A DNA stretch of 64,000 nucleotides from Melampsora larici-populina 98AG31 (Eukaryota > Basidiomycota > Pucciniomycetes > Pucciniales > Melampsoraceae): positions 1,137,095 through 1,201,094 of the forward strand of contig NW_006768787.1 in NCBI RefSeq assembly GCF_000204055.1, given 5' to 3'. This document shows positions 37,711 to 50,225 of the stretch, piece after piece (within the stretch, counting starts at the first letter, position 1; the number at the start of each line of letters is the position of its first letter). The translations under genes and the position numbers were made by a program. The notes beneath the pieces are model-generated. The model was not told the DNA's origin and did not search any database. It saw nothing but the letters and a program-made list of their open reading frames with translations.

Positions 37711-39180
37711 AAGGCCCCATTTGGTTTCCAGCAATTATGATCATACAGTGCATTAAATAATGCATTATTTGACCACAAACAACAGTAAAAGTGCAAACTT
37801 GCAATTAATTGTGAGTTGAGAAGTACCCAGTGGTGTTCAACAATAATTGTTTGGTACCTCAAAACTAAACTGATTCTTTGTAGATTGGACAGTCAACAAT
37901 CATGATAGCTTGGATTCTATTCCCACAATTTGAACTGAGAATTTGTTTTGAGTCAGACAGTAATGAGAAAGCCTTCCAACAGGAGATTGAGAACAGCATT
38001 GCAGGTTGGGCACTGCTGGCTGCGGAACTAGCCCCCAACATTCCCTACTGTACCTCTTGAATCAAAGGTCATGAGTATGCTAAAGAAGTGTTTGAAGGAA
38101 GTCTGGTTTGATTCCATGAGGTCTGTCACAAGAGCACGTTCCTGAGAGGTTGCAATTCCAACATTTGAAAGAGACGGCAAGCTGCTACTTCGAACATTGC
38201 GGCAGATGCATCAGAGCACATTTTGATTCATCCATCAGCCTGGTTCCTCAACACCTTGTCCACCTTGGAATGCATTGAATTACAAGCAATATCCTTGGTT
38301 CAAGGAGTGTATAGGTGCCATTGATGGCACCCACATTGGGGCTATTGTTTAGAAAAGTGATTGTGGACTAACCATAATCAAAAGGGATTTTCAAGAACTG
38401 GCTGGGTGTTCATTCTATTCAATATTCACCTTTGTTCTTTCTTGTTTCAAAGGTTCTGCTACCAATGCCAGAGTATTGGAGGTGGCTTGGCAGCAAGGTA
38501 GATTTGTGGTCCTAGCAGGTATGTGACATACCTGCCTTTTATTATATTTATATCCCAATATTTAATGTTCTTTTATATCACACCTTTTCTACCTTGTTGA
38601 TGCTGGATATACAAATAATACCATATTTCTAACTCCTTACTTTGGGGTTAGAGATCATCTGCAAGAATGGGCCCCTGGGCCCTGGGATTATAAAGAACTG
38701 TTCAATCTAAGTCATTTGAGTTTGAGAAATTTGATTGAACACATCTTTGGGATAATCAAGAAGAGATATGAGATTCTTTCAAATATTCACTTGGTCTTAA
38801 CTGAAATGCAAGCTAAATTAGTTATTGCAATGTGTACATTACATAATATTATAGTGAGGAATGGAGGGGCTGATTTCTTTATGATAATGATGGAGAAGGG
38901 GCTTAGCAATGGCCAAATCAACAAGTTCATGCTTACCAAGTGGCATCTGCTGGTCTTCAAACACAAGCCACCAACAATTGAGATGGAATTGCAATGGATA
39001 TGTGGGCTGCTTATGTTGCTCATCCTGGCTACCAAGCCTGAAAATGTACAATCAAATAAAATCTATGGATTTCTATCTCATTATGAAGCAGGCCGTGGAC
39101 ATTTTTTTTTATTTGGAAAAAGGTGTGAAATCAAAAGTAGGCTAAAATCATGTTGTATGTCATTTGGACAAAGCATTTGA
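37711..39180 (+). pseudogene. PIF/Harbinger-like (DDE_4) transposase relic
   Basis: Fragments in different frames follow the order of a HARBI1-type transposase: YPWFKECIGAIDGTHIGAIV (first catalytic Asp, near 38290-38350, then a stop), GSATNARVLEVAWQQGRFVV (near 38455-38510), YLVDAGYTNNTIFLTPYFGV (second Asp, near 38600-38650), and LRNLIEHIFGIIKKRYEIL with CTLHNII (38720-38860). Stops and frameshifts separate them, so no protein can be made. The sequence ggccccatttggtttcc near 37713 could be the left terminal repeat; no matching right end was found. Confidence 0.75.
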
Positions 39181-39369
39181 AAGCAGTAGGCCATTTTGTA
39201 GTTTATAAGGTCTATAAGCATGTAGAACATATTTATGTATATTGTAGTCATGTGAAGTAAAAATATAAGATTGAAATGTAGAACAAAAGTATAAGAATAC
39301 TTTAAAGTGATTCAAAGAACATTTGTGTCTTTGAATAAAATTTGTATTTGATGTTATAAAATACAACTA

Positions 39370-39822
39370 TCATTCTTGGTCAGTTACCACACTATACTCA
39401 AGGGAGATGGTGAACCAACTCCATTGCAAGTCCAGATTGGCATTGATAAAGGTGTGACACTTGTCCTCCTGTTTGAACATGAGGATGGCTTCAGTTGCAG
39501 AAGCCAAGTCGTCAAAATGACTTCTCCAGTCTTCCTTGAAAATTGCCATAGTCTTGTCATGAGGAGCAAAAGCTGTGTGTCTGAAGGAGACAGACTCTTG
39601 ATCCAATCAACATGCATTTATTAAGATTTGCTCCTTTGCAGCATTATGAGCAGCAACACTTTTAGATTGTAATGTCTTGTGTTCAATTGCTTGAGAAGCT
39701 TGAGTCTTGAGCAACTCAACTGAATTTCTCAAAGAACTTGTAAGCCTGTCCTTTATGTTTGGTCTGCCACATGGAGCCGGCTTTTTACTGAAAGAACAAG
39801 ATTTTGTAGTAGCTTGACTCAA
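39370..39822 (-). pseudogene. Harbinger second-protein (Myb/SANT-like) remnant, convergent to the transposase
   Basis: Two minus-strand pieces (39607-39822 with KDRLTSSLRNSVELLKTQAS, and 39370-39606 with DKTMAIFKEDWRSHFDDLA) look like the helical C-terminal half of the DNA-binding partner protein that accompanies PIF/Harbinger transposases. Convergent orientation next to the transposase is the usual two-gene layout of this superfamily. The N-terminal Myb part is not seen and a stop separates the pieces. Confidence 0.45.
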
Positions 39823-40358
39823 AGCTCAAGTGCTACCATAGTCATATTCATTGTCCTGACACATCAAGTTGAGATCCTATAATTCACAAGGTAAGACAAA
39901 ATCTTCTTGAGCTTGTTTGTTGTAATGACCTATCAAGAAGGACTCAAGACTTTGTGTTGGTCCAGCCTAGATTTTTTTGAGGATTTTGAGCTTTATCCTC
40001 TTTTTTAACCATTTGAATCTTGCTCAAAGATGTAGGAAACAAAAAGAAGAAGGCTCAATAAAAGAAGTAGAAAGCAAAGTCAAAGAAGTAGAAGTCAAAG
40101 TAGGAAGAGGTGATATCAAAACAGTATAGAAGAAGTGTTGAAAAGAAAAGAGATGAGTTGGGTTTGAAGGGAGGACAAGAAGAGGTGATATCAAAAAAAG
40201 AAGCTAGAGTGAAGAGAAAAGAAATGGCATGAGTTGCAGTCAAAGGCCCAGGAGGTATTGAGAGATGAAGAAGGAAAAAGTCAAAATTTTGACAAGTGCC
40301 CTTCTTACATACATAATTAATCCAATTTACAATCTGAATCAATGAAAAACAGAGATAC
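39823..40358. other. Purine-rich spacer, probably transposon interior
   Basis: Strand-asymmetric gaagaag/aaagtag-rich sequence between 40030 and 40290, without supported gene. Confidence 0.35.
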
Positions 40359-40527
40359 AATAGCGGGTCTCAAACCAAACCTGGTTGCCAAAAAACCCGG
40401 TACACCTGGTTATTTTTTTGGCTGTGAGGTGAGAAAAATGTCAAATTGATACACAAAGTTACCAGCAAAAAAGCAACTGGGTGTCCCAGGTTTTTTGGCA
40501 ACCGGGTTTGGTTTGAGACCGGCTATT
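40359..40527. mobile_element. Short foldback MITE, 169 bp
   Basis: Left end aatagcgggtctcaaaccaa and the reverse complement of the right end aatagccggtctcaaaccaa differ at one base; the match continues through ggttgccaaaaaacc for about 50 bp. The element is nearly a single hairpin. No clear target duplication. Confidence 0.8.
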
Positions 40528-42893
40528 ATAGATTGTTTCAAGTGACACTATTACCTTGCAGACATTTTTTTGATTTCAAGTGCTTTTGGTAATGTTACTT
40601 CTGGATTGCTGAAACTGTTTGCCAGCAAGTTGGTGGGTGCCAGATCGTCCAACAATGACCAATAAAATCATCACTTTTTCTTTGATGGAAACATTTCTTT
40701 TATAATGGAGAAGAAGCTTGCCTCTCAGAGCTTTTGACAAGCGCTCAAAGGCAAGCTGACCCATTTGACATAGCTCTCAAAAAGATCATTGCTGCCTTCA
40801 AGGATTTCTTTTGTATATTCATTTCCTCAGAGCCTCAATATTTTATCAGACTTATTCTCAGTGGATATCAAGGATATAAACTCTTTTCCAGCTTTAATGA
40901 TGGTTGTGGGAAGATTTATTGTAGGTCAAAATGAAGTCAATCAGGTATCAGAGTTGGAATCAGAAAAGTTAATCATGATGATGAACTTATGGTGGAAAAT
41001 TGAAACAGGAAAAGGATGAAAATTTCTTGGCTGTCCTTAATTGCATTCAAATTGAACAACTTGTGACCATTTCTTTCATAATTTTTCACAAAATATCCAA
41101 TCTCACATTGTTTGAAAAATTGCTTCTCTAGATGTATGTATAGAAAAGCGCTCAAGGAGAATGTGATTTCTCAAACTTGCTGCTAAGCCAACACTGCCTA
41201 AATATGCTACATCTTTTATCCACTAGGGAAAAGGTTGTCATGCCTGCCCCAACAGAGTTTGAAATCACCATGCCTGCACCTAGCTCAACATTCCCTTTTT
41301 TTATTGTTTATCTGGATCTAATATCAGATGAAATTATACTCTCACTTTAGGAAAAAATTGATGATGAATTGCAAAATCATAGAGTTACAAACAGATTGAT
41401 TAGGTAATGAGTTGTGTTATAGTGAGTATTCATAGTCAAACACTTGGTGATGATCAATGGTGTAATGTTGGTAAGAGGAAGAATTGTTCCTGCTGACATG
41501 GTGACAATGCATGCTGTTGATGATATCAAGGAATTGTTATTACATAAGTTAAACAGAAAGATGGTGTTTTGGAAAATCAAAATCAAAAATAAGGGCAGGT
41601 CAATAAATGGGACCCAAGATGTGATGGGTTGGGAGAAAGGGTAGAGGGGATCATTTTTGACCTTTATCAAGAGGAAACAAGAATCCCTTTTATACTAAAA
41701 AGCTCATAGCCAAGCTGGCTACAGCATACTTGCTGGTGATTCTTGGTACAATTGAAAAGCAACTTTACTCATATTGGAAACAAGAGAGCACAGACAGGCA
41801 TTTATCCCATGATAGTTGTGTCTGCTTTGGCTAAACACACAGGGATTCTTTTCAAAATAAAATCAATCAAAATCACAATGAAATTGAAGTATGAAAGTTA
41901 TGCAAACAATAAGCCCAGAGATCAATGGAAGTTTATAAATCAAACTTTTCTTTTAAATGATTGAAAAAGGTCTTAACTTACAAAAAGTTGAGAATCATGA
42001 AAATCACACAACAATTGGCAAGACCCAACCAAGAACTGAAATGAGAATATTGAGGAGCAGGAAAGGGTCATGCAGGAGCTCCTACCTTTTTTGCTATTTA
42101 GATGTGTGATGACTGCCCATTTCTCTTTTAATTTTCTTGTGCTAGTACTCCTTCTCTTGAGGCACTAAGTTAATTCAACTTCTAACCCAACATCATTATA
42201 CAGAAATTATGTAGTACTATCAGGATGAGTCAAGAATTGACAAAGATATCATCTGTTTTTCTGTGATAAGATGGTTCCCTTTACTTCTCAGCAGGCACGT
42301 AGAGAAACCTGAAGTTTAAGTCATAGATCTTCCAACATGGTCAATGTGTTTTTACCCAGATACTTAGGACAAATCAGTGTGTGATTGAATCTTTTGGCAG
42401 ATCATTGATATATGTATGAGAAGCAAATATACCTTTTCAGTGCAAAGATCTACAACTGAGAATCAATACATGTGATTCCCTGGAGGCAAAATGCATTGTG
42501 TACATACCACAAATGTATGAGCTACCAGATTCTTGACAAAGGAAAGCAGACATGAAAGTTGACTTGAGGATGGAATCAATTTGCTTTGGGGGTCTGAACT
42601 TGAGCTATTTTTTAAACTCTTTTTTCAAAACAAAATATTCACTTGTAAAACAGGAACAATTTTCAAGTTGACACTGATCAGGCACTTTTATCACTGAGTG
42701 AGATTCTGAATTCCCAGAATCAGATGCGCAAGTTATGTGATTAGGAGGGCGTGCCCTTTACAGATTTTTGCGCCCTGTCTTGAGAATTCAGTCAGGGCAG
42801 GTCAGGGCCAGAGTCCAGCTCACCAAACTGAAGCTTGATTTCTTCACTTCGACTGACTCTGAGCAGTTATCATTCCTTCAATCGAACTTCAAG
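40528..42893. other. 2.4-kb AT-rich region without a supported gene
   Basis: Open frames (40734-41019, 41377-41670, 41444-41644, 41743-41964) are short, mutually overlapping on opposite strands in part, and match nothing I recognise. The segment probably consists of old transposon debris plus the eIF2B delta promoter at its right end. Confidence 0.35.
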
Positions 42894-45040
42894 ATGACTA
42901 TCACTCAATCATCACCCAATCAAATAGTAAGTCACTATTCTCTTATATCTAATCAAATCAAGAACCTCTGACTCATCTTTCATGGTCATACAGATTCAAA
43001 CCATCAAACCAACTGGATCGGTAAATACCTTATTTCTTTCTACAAGACAAACAAACATACAAACACCACTAACGCGAATTTGTTTAAAATTTGACCTTTA
43101 GATGGAAGATCGAACGAAGTATTATCAAGAGAAACGAGCTGAAAGGAAACAAGCTTTCCTAGATGAAGTTTGTGTCTTTTTTTTCCCTTTAAACCTTAAC
43201 AAACACAATCCCATTTTTCTCAATCTTGTTTTCTTTTTTTTTGGGGGGGGGATATGATAGATGGAAGCTCTCAAGATTCAAGAAGAAAATGAATTAGGAA
43301 TCAATTCATCATCATCACCAGATAAATCAATTGAAGAATCAACTAAACCTTTGATTCCAAATCCAAATCCAAATCCAATTTCAAATCAAACTAAACCAAA
43401 GTTAGCAATGAAAGATTTATCTAAAGCTGAACGTAGGGAAATTCAAGAAAGACAAAGAGCTGAAAAAGCTGCATTGAAAGTCAATCCGAATTCTCAAACC
43501 GGATCAGGAGTCAATAATAAAGGAAAACCATCGGCCAATCTCGGAGGACAAGCCACTAGTCTCAATCAATCATCAAAATCGAATCCGACGAGTACCACTA
43601 ATAATGCTACTAACCTTCGAATGGATAGACCTTCGAACCTTCAATTGTTTTTACATCTCGAACCTCCAGCTTCATTAGATTCTTTGACGGTGGCTCAAAG
43701 GACTAACCCTCAATTACATCATTCGATCTTAAGATTAGCACAACTCTATGCTCAGTTTAAGATTGTAGGATCAAATGCAAGATGTATAGCAATGTTAGAA
43801 GCTTTTAAAGAGGTTCGGACCATCCTGTTTCTGATCGATCAAGTTTGGGTTTCTGAGAACTGATGAAAGTGATTGTTTGAAATTTATCAAGGTGATTCGA
43901 TCTTATGTACCACCACCTGGTACATCACTCTCAAGACATTTGCTTTCTCATCTTTCACCTCAAATCTCTCATCTTGTTCACGCTAGACCTTTATCGGTCA
44001 GTATGGGAAATGCCATTCGACACTTGAAAGGAGTCATCAGTCGGATCGATGTAGATGTACCAGATGAAAAAGTGATTATCTCTTTGACTATCACACCTTC
44101 CGATTCTTTCTATCATGAGTGTCATTCTCTGACCATTTGAATTATATCTTTTCTTTTCTGAAGGCCAAATCCATGATATACGATCGGATTGATCTTTTCA
44201 TTCGTGATCGAATCATCGTGGCTGATAAAGTCATCCAATCACACGCCATTCAAAAAATCAAAGATGGTGACGTGATCATGACATATGCAAAGTGATTCTT
44301 CATCTTTCAAACACACTCTCCTTTCAAAAGTTCAATTAATTTACTAAGAATCAATGGTTTCTGCTCTTTTTAAACTAGTTCATCTGTAATCCAAGGAGTT
44401 TTATTAGAAGCACATCGACAAGGAATCTCATTTAAAGTGATCATAGTCGATTCAAGACCCGTATACGAAGGCAAAAACTTATTAAAATTATTAATCAAAT
44501 CTGGGATTGATTGTACTTATGTTTTGATTAATTCGATTGGTTCGATTCTACGTACAGTGAATTTACTTTTATTAGGTACACATGCTTTATTAGGTAATGG
44601 TGCTATGTATGGTAGAGCGGGTACAGCTATTGTGGCTATGATGTGTAAGAATTCAGGCATTCCTGTGGTGTGTTGTTGTGAGACTTATAAATTTAGTGAT
44701 CGAGTGATGTTAGATAGTATCGTTAGTAATGAAATCAGTAAGTTATTTTTTTCAAAAAGCTTTTAAACCTTGATTTTGCTGATCTTGATGTAAATTGAAT
44801 GAATTTATAGGTACATCTCAAACTCATCTTCCACCTACATCACATTATTCATCATTTGATTTTCCATCATCAGTACCGCAACCTAAATCAATTGACAACC
44901 TTGCAGTACAAGACCTTGCTTTGTTATACGATGTTTCAAGACCAGAAGATGTGACGATGGTGATCACGGAAGCTGGGATGATACCGGTTCAAAGTGTACC
45001 TGTTCTTTTAAGAGATTATAAACCTCTTTTGGCTGAATGA
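42894..45040 (+). CDS. GCD2: Translation initiation factor eIF2B subunit delta, eight exons
   Basis: Exons 42894-42926, 42994-43020, 43102-43167, 43261-43812, 43892-44071, 44164-44291, 44379-44737 and 44811-45040 total 1,575 nt, 524 residues. The delta subunit belongs to the regulatory part of the eIF2 guanine-nucleotide exchange factor and senses phosphorylated eIF2 alpha. A charged, Asn/Ser/Pro-rich N-terminus (KAERREIQERQRAEKAA) precedes the conserved eIF-2B alpha/beta/delta fold: LYAQFKIVGSNARCIAML, SMGNAIRHLKGVI, GDVIMTYANSSVIQGVLLEA, VIIVDSRPVYEGKNLL, LLGTHALLGNGAMYGRAGTA, VVCCCETYKFSDRV, and a C-terminus with YDVSRPEDVTMVITEAGMIP. Three tiny phase-0 exons (33, 27 and 66 nt) code the first 42 residues. 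A run of nine G precedes the exon 4 acceptor. Confidence 0.95.
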
Positions 45041-45317
45041 AGAGGTGATTTGATTTGATTGTTTGGTTTGATAGGTGTTTGAAAAAAAGGATACAGAATG
45101 ATAAATGATAAGATGAAATTTAATATTTCTTGATTGATCAGGATACTTTTGTGTTCCAAGTACCTAATGGTGTTTGTGAATTGTAACCTTTGGTTTTAAT
45201 TCCATATATATCTTGTTAAATTCAGATAAAAGCCAAGTTATCTTTGGGTAAACAAGACAAAAGGAGATATACAAGAGAGAGAGAGAAAAGTACAAGATTG
45301 GTTTGGATTGATTGATT

Positions 45318-46128
45318 TTAATTGAACTTTTCTTTAATGAATTTCTCCCAATCTTCTTTAACAAAAGAAGAAGAGATCGAAGGATCAATGATTCCATTAA
45401 AAGCCACGGTTGGAGTCACATGAACACCTTGATCAACACACACCAATATCATTTTTCGAAAGATCAGCTTAATTCAAGACGATTGGGAATAAAATAAGAA
45501 ATCACTCACCATTTTGACGAGCATATCTAACACAAGATTTTAAAGTTTGATCGACTTTTGTACCAGCATTACCAACCCCATTCAAACTGACCAAATCTAA
45601 AAAGGTTTGTTGATTGAGATCTAAAGTTTTGAAAACCAATTCAGATAATCTTTGTTTAGTGACGATTGGAGTTTCATTTAAAGTAGGTTCATCAAAATAT
45701 TCAGTTTGTTTTTCAAATAGTTCAGTAAACCATTTCCATTGTTTGTGAACCAATTCTTCTTGTGATTGGTTTGATTGTAATAAAAGTTTAGATACTGCTA
45801 ATGAAGCTTGATGAGTAAAAGTTGAAGCATGATGCCATGGTTGTGGTACTTGCTATTTTACAATTCAAAAGAGAAAAAAGTGAGTGATTCTTTGTTTTTG
45901 TTAAGATCATCAGAAGAAGATTGAAGACTCAACTCGAATGATTAAAGAAGTTTGAATTTGATTTTCATGCAAGATTGGTATTAAGTATTGGTTGATAGAT
46001 TTAAAGATTTTAGCTGAAAATGGACAATTGAAATCTAAATAGAATTCTAAAGTGTTATAGATTGGTTTTAGAATTGATTGGTTGATGATGTTTTGATGTA
46101 AAATTAAATCTTTTGATAATCCAGACAT
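45318..46128 (-). CDS. DsbA-like thioredoxin-fold protein, three exons
   Basis: Exons 45934-46128, 45510-45852 and 45318-45427 give 215 residues. The N-terminal LEFYLDFNCPFSAK carries a C-P-F-S motif (C35, S38), where classical oxidoreductases have CxxC; the HVTPTVAFNG near the end has the cis-proline loop typical of the thioredoxin fold, and the helical insert between them fits a DSBA-like domain. There is no signal peptide. Loss of the second cysteine suggests a monothiol or glutathione-linked role rather than disulfide oxidation. Substrates unknown. It is convergent with eIF2B delta, 277 bp between stop codons. Confidence 0.75.
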
Positions 46129-46941
46129 GTTGAGTTGGTTTGAGTTGATCGATCGAGATGGTATTGGTTGGTATTGATGTTGGTGTTGGTGTCACTGTTG
46201 GTTTGGAAGAAAATAATTCTAAAATTTAAGCACGTAAGCTTAAGGTTAAGTAGATGACATCATATCCAACCAAGATGATGACACTTTTATGATCTCTATC
46301 AAAATATCATTGACTATCATTGATTTCTCTCAGATTTAATGGACATTCATATCAATTTGAATCATCAAAGATGCTTACACATTTTGAATTTGGGGTCAAA
46401 CATACTGGTTCATTGGGATTTATCTATACAACCATTCATATCAACTTGAGAAAGATTTATATTTCTTTGAGGAATTTCATGGATATGGAATTTCTATTCA
46501 TCTTAGTAAACATTTGAATTTTCTAGACTTCTTTTGGTAAGGAAATCTTGAGTGATTTCATCTTATATTTCAAAAAAACCATCTTGGAAAATCTCAGAAC
46601 TGTATAGCAAGTTATTTGTGATCAAGCTAGCAATTTCAAGATGTTGATATCATCGATTTATTGCAAATTCTTTTTACCTCACTTGTGGTATTCATCAAAG
46701 AATTCAAACCTCACGTTTAGGATTCCTTTTGATGATGAATTTAATGAAAATCCAACAATCAGGTATAGAAGAAAGGCTTGAAGCTCAGATGAGATTTCAA
46801 AAAACAAGTGTTTGAAATCAAAACAAGTGATGAAGAATTCTGGTGGATGATACTATATATTTTTCCTTCAAAACATATCAACTAAGTCTCGAATTGATCG
46901 ATTTTCAAATGGATCAATGAGTCTTTCTTTATGTGGCAAGC
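46129..46941. other. AT-rich spacer, no gene seen
   Basis: Left boundary of the cysteine-rich gene cluster. Contains the divergent flank of the DsbA-like gene and the 3' region of the first cluster gene. Nothing else supported. Confidence 0.4.
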
Positions 46942-47787
46942 TTATAGTAAGCTCTTCGTGACAGGTGGTAATGAAGATGATGTGCACTCATCACAGACTG
47001 TTTTTTTAAAGAAAGGATGGTTTTGTATTGCCAAAGAAATTGAATATCAATCAACCTTTATAATCTTGATTGAAAACCATGAGAGATGATAAGAAAAGTG
47101 ACTCACCAGTTGGATCTGTGATGTTTTCGCACAAGTACTTGTCATCATCGTTGCAGTCTATTTGATAAAATATCGAAAACAAGATGATTAGAAAAAACGG
47201 TAATCTTTTTGAATGAAAAGTAAAAATCTCAACGAACAATATTTTTGAGTTTTAGTGATATCAATGTAAGCCACTGGACCATAAGCAAGAGTACAATTAT
47301 GGGACTCGAATAGTGGAGCGCTTGCGTTAGCGACCGATCGACACTTTTTGCCGACTAAAACAATCAAATCATTTGATCAGTTGGATGACTTTATAAACCG
47401 ATTTTCACTCAACTGGTAAAGAAAAGTAAGAAATGCTTAACTGGCAGTAGGAAGACAGCTTCGACATTGACGATAGTCAGTTGAGTTACTAGTTTTATTA
47501 CCCACACCACAAACTAATTTAAAAGAATCATCAAGATTTTCAAATTCAAACACATCAACCAATCTTTCACCACCAAAATTCAAAGCAAAGCAATCATAAG
47601 CAAAGAAAGTGCACTAACGGAATCCAGAATTTCCAACTGCAAGAGGCACTGGCACCTGGAGCCCTTGTCCAGCATTAGGTGCTGGTCCAAAGCTCACATC
47701 GCAAATAGATTCATTTGCTGGAAGCGCGAAAGCAAAAGATGCAAAGCAAAGCATGACAGAAGTCATGAACTGAAGTTTTACATTCAT
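46942..47787 (-). CDS. Small secreted cysteine-rich protein, paralog A
   Basis: Exons 47619-47787, 47442-47513, 47238-47354, 47107-47157 and 46942-46997, all introns phase 1, give 154 residues. The signal peptide is LQFMTSVMLCFASFAFA, then the mature protein starts LPANESICDVSF. It holds ten cysteines: one in the N-terminal exon, three in exon 2 (LCGVG, YRQCRSC), KKC and HNCTLAYGPV in exon 3, YYC and YLC in exon 4, VCDEC in exon 5. Exon length pattern, phases and every cysteine are shared with the genes at 49048 and 53382. No known domain recognised; a candidate apoplastic or host-delivered effector (inference from size, secretion, cysteines and tandem expansion). Confidence 0.8.
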
Positions 47788-49047
47788 CTTTATAAATAGT
47801 TGGTCTGGTCGAGAAATGATTGAAATTCTAATCGAGAGATAAGATAAATTATATATAGATCAAATGAATCGACGGTGATGGTTGGTTAGAGTAGGATTGC
47901 GTGTTGGGTCAGCTATATATATGTTTGTCCAGTACCTTGCCGGTCACCCTGTTCTTTGCTTGTAGAGCGCTAGAACACAAGACACGAGGTCTTCATACTT
48001 CAAGAGGCGTAAAGCATGTGTTTTCATTTCGGGCGTGGAAATATCATTGATGATTCATGATTGAATGGGTATTGGTTCGGGTATCTATTTCTCTTCAGAA
48101 ATGGATATGGTTTAACCTCAATGGACTCCCTCGTGGTGGCGGCAGCGAGGCTTCAGAAATCATTGATCACAAAATACATTTCGAATTGATGTATTCGTAA
48201 GCTAACGTTTAAGCGGATGTCAACAGATTGGTGTCACATCCAACTAAGATTTACCTATGCCATCTTCACTACATCCGATTCCTACAATACGAAGCAAGAT
48301 ATATTCAGAAAGATCATTCCAAGTTCAGCTAGCTACCTTGATGGAATCATTCAAATTGACTCCTAATAATTTTACCCCGAACCATAAATGATCCCTTTGA
48401 ATCAAATTCATCCAAATATACCAATCATATTGGATTTGTAGTCTGATTATGATTTAACTCAAGGAGATATCGCGATACCTATAGTACTTTCCAGCTGTTA
48501 AGGCGAGCAATCTGAGAATATTTTCGGATGAAGCAATCAAGGAGTTTTGGGCGCTGGCAAGAAACATGGTCTTGCCAATGCCAGAGGCTGTCCTGCCCAC
48601 GACAAATGTTGATGCTGGACTTGTAACACTCATGATACTTTCAGCATTGAGTTTGCTACAAGAAGTGACTCATTTGATTAGATTTCTTTTTGGTGAGAGT
48701 TTGGAGGTATTTCAAGGGTATCACAGGGACATCTCCGAATTAGCTTATCAAAACTTCAGACCTTTACTACAAATCAATTTTCTTAATATATTCTACCTTA
48801 TTAGCGAGGATTTTTGAACCAGTGAACGATGCGTTTTGGGATTCTATCTTTTGATAAATTCAGAATATTTAAGCAATTGGATATATATAGAAGAACGTGT
48901 TTATCAAGATGACATTTCGAAATCTCATTTATAATGTAAAGGATTATAGAGAATGATAAGATTCAAATTTCTTCAAAGAAACAATTCAATTTGTAGATAT
49001 AAAATTGATTTGGTACAACGTGTTGTCTTTGTGTTATTTTATCACCT
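47788..49047. other. Spacer between paralogs A and B, with duplicated upstream segment
   Basis: Around 47908-48015 lies a segment (ctatatatatg TATA-like, ccttgccggtc, caagaggcgtaaagca) that recurs in altered form upstream of paralogs B and C, so the promoters were duplicated with the genes. The rest (48020-49047) holds no supported gene. Confidence 0.5.
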
Positions 49048-49868
49048 TCAGAATAAGGTTGTCCCGATTGGTGAATATGAGGTACATTCATCGCACACTG
49101 TGTTGTAAAGAAAGATGAATTGATGTTGACAAATAATATTAATAACGGTGTTGATTGTTTTTAAGAGGATTGAATGATGAGCAAAGTTACTTACCAGTAG
49201 CGTTTTCGATTTTACCACAAGAGTAATTTTGATCATCTTTACAATCTATTCAAAGAAAAGCAAAAAGAAAATTCAAGAAGATCAAAAAGATGTTAAATTT
49301 GTTTCCAAACAGAAATAAGAATCTCAACAAACAGTATTTTTGAGATTTAGTTATATCAACAAGATCTACTGGGCCATAAGCAAGGGTACAATTGTGTGAC
49401 TCGATCACAGGAGCTGTTGCGTTATTGAGCAATTGACACTTTTTGCCCTCTAGAAAAACCAGATCGTCATCAGTTCCAATCCGATCAAGATGGTAGGACG
49501 ATATTCCCAAACCAAATAGAAAGTCAAACAAAGCTTAACTGGCAGTAGGAAGACAGGTTCGACATTGACGATAATTAACTACGTGAGCAGTCTTATTCTG
49601 GAAACCGCAAACTTTAGAATTATGAATCAAGATTATCAAAATCGGAATGATCAGTCAATACTTTGAAGCTCAGAGTCAGGAACATGCAAACAAAGAAAGG
49701 ATACTAACTGAAACCTGGTGAAGTTCCGGCTGGGAAAGCTGGAGGTAATTTTCCCTCAACAGGTGCCGGGTTAAAGCTCACATCACAAATGGATTCATCT
49801 GCTGGAAATCCGAAAGTAAACGTAAAGCAAAGCACAACAGCAGTCAGGAATTGAAGTCGGAAATTCAT
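49048..49868 (-). CDS. Small secreted cysteine-rich protein, paralog B
   Basis: Exons 49709-49868, 49540-49611, 49333-49449, 49195-49245 and 49048-49097 give 149 residues with the same phase-1 introns as paralog A. Signal peptide LQFLTAVVLCFTFTFG, mature start near FPADESICDVSF. The ten cysteines are conserved (SIC, ICGFQN, YRQCRTC, KKC, HNCTLAYGPV, YYC, YSC, VCDEC). It is closer to A than to C: exon 3 keeps ESHNCTLAYGPV and DITK. The C-terminal tail after VCDEC (TSYSPIGTTLF) is divergent from its sisters. Role as in A. Confidence 0.8.
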
Positions 49869-50225
49869 TTTTTATAAATAATTGATAATAATTATGGCTC
49901 AAAGAGAAGTGATTGAAGTTTTGATAAATATATAGCTTAAGATGGGATCGATCGATTTAAAGAGATTAAGGAATGGTCGGGGAGCGTTCGTTGGCACTCG
50001 TGCTGGATCAACTTATATCTATCTCCACTCCCTTGCCGCTTGCCCTGTCAAAGCACGAGTCAAGAGGCGCAAAGCAGGTCTTCTCATAGGTTCTCATGGC
50101 GGGAATCGCTCATTTCGGGTGTTTAACTGCCAAATCTCAACTTCATAGACTCCTATTAAGCACAGCCTCATCTGGGCTTGAGAGGGCTTGGGAGAGGGTG
50201 GGGAAAGAAAGAGATGATAAACTAT
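49869..50225. other. Promoter region of paralog B
   Basis: Contains tatatag near 49930 on the gene side and a duplicated block (ccttgccgcttgccctgtca, caagaggcgcaaagcaggtc) at about 50028-50080, shared with the upstream regions of A and C; taagcacagcctcatc at 50157 also recurs at 54686 upstream of C. Ends with the left target-site copy ataaactat (50217-50225). Confidence 0.55.

Noticed and set aside
48566..48817. Possible gene between secreted paralogs A and B
   Set aside because: Single short frame with no signal peptide, cysteine pattern or similarity to the neighbouring family.
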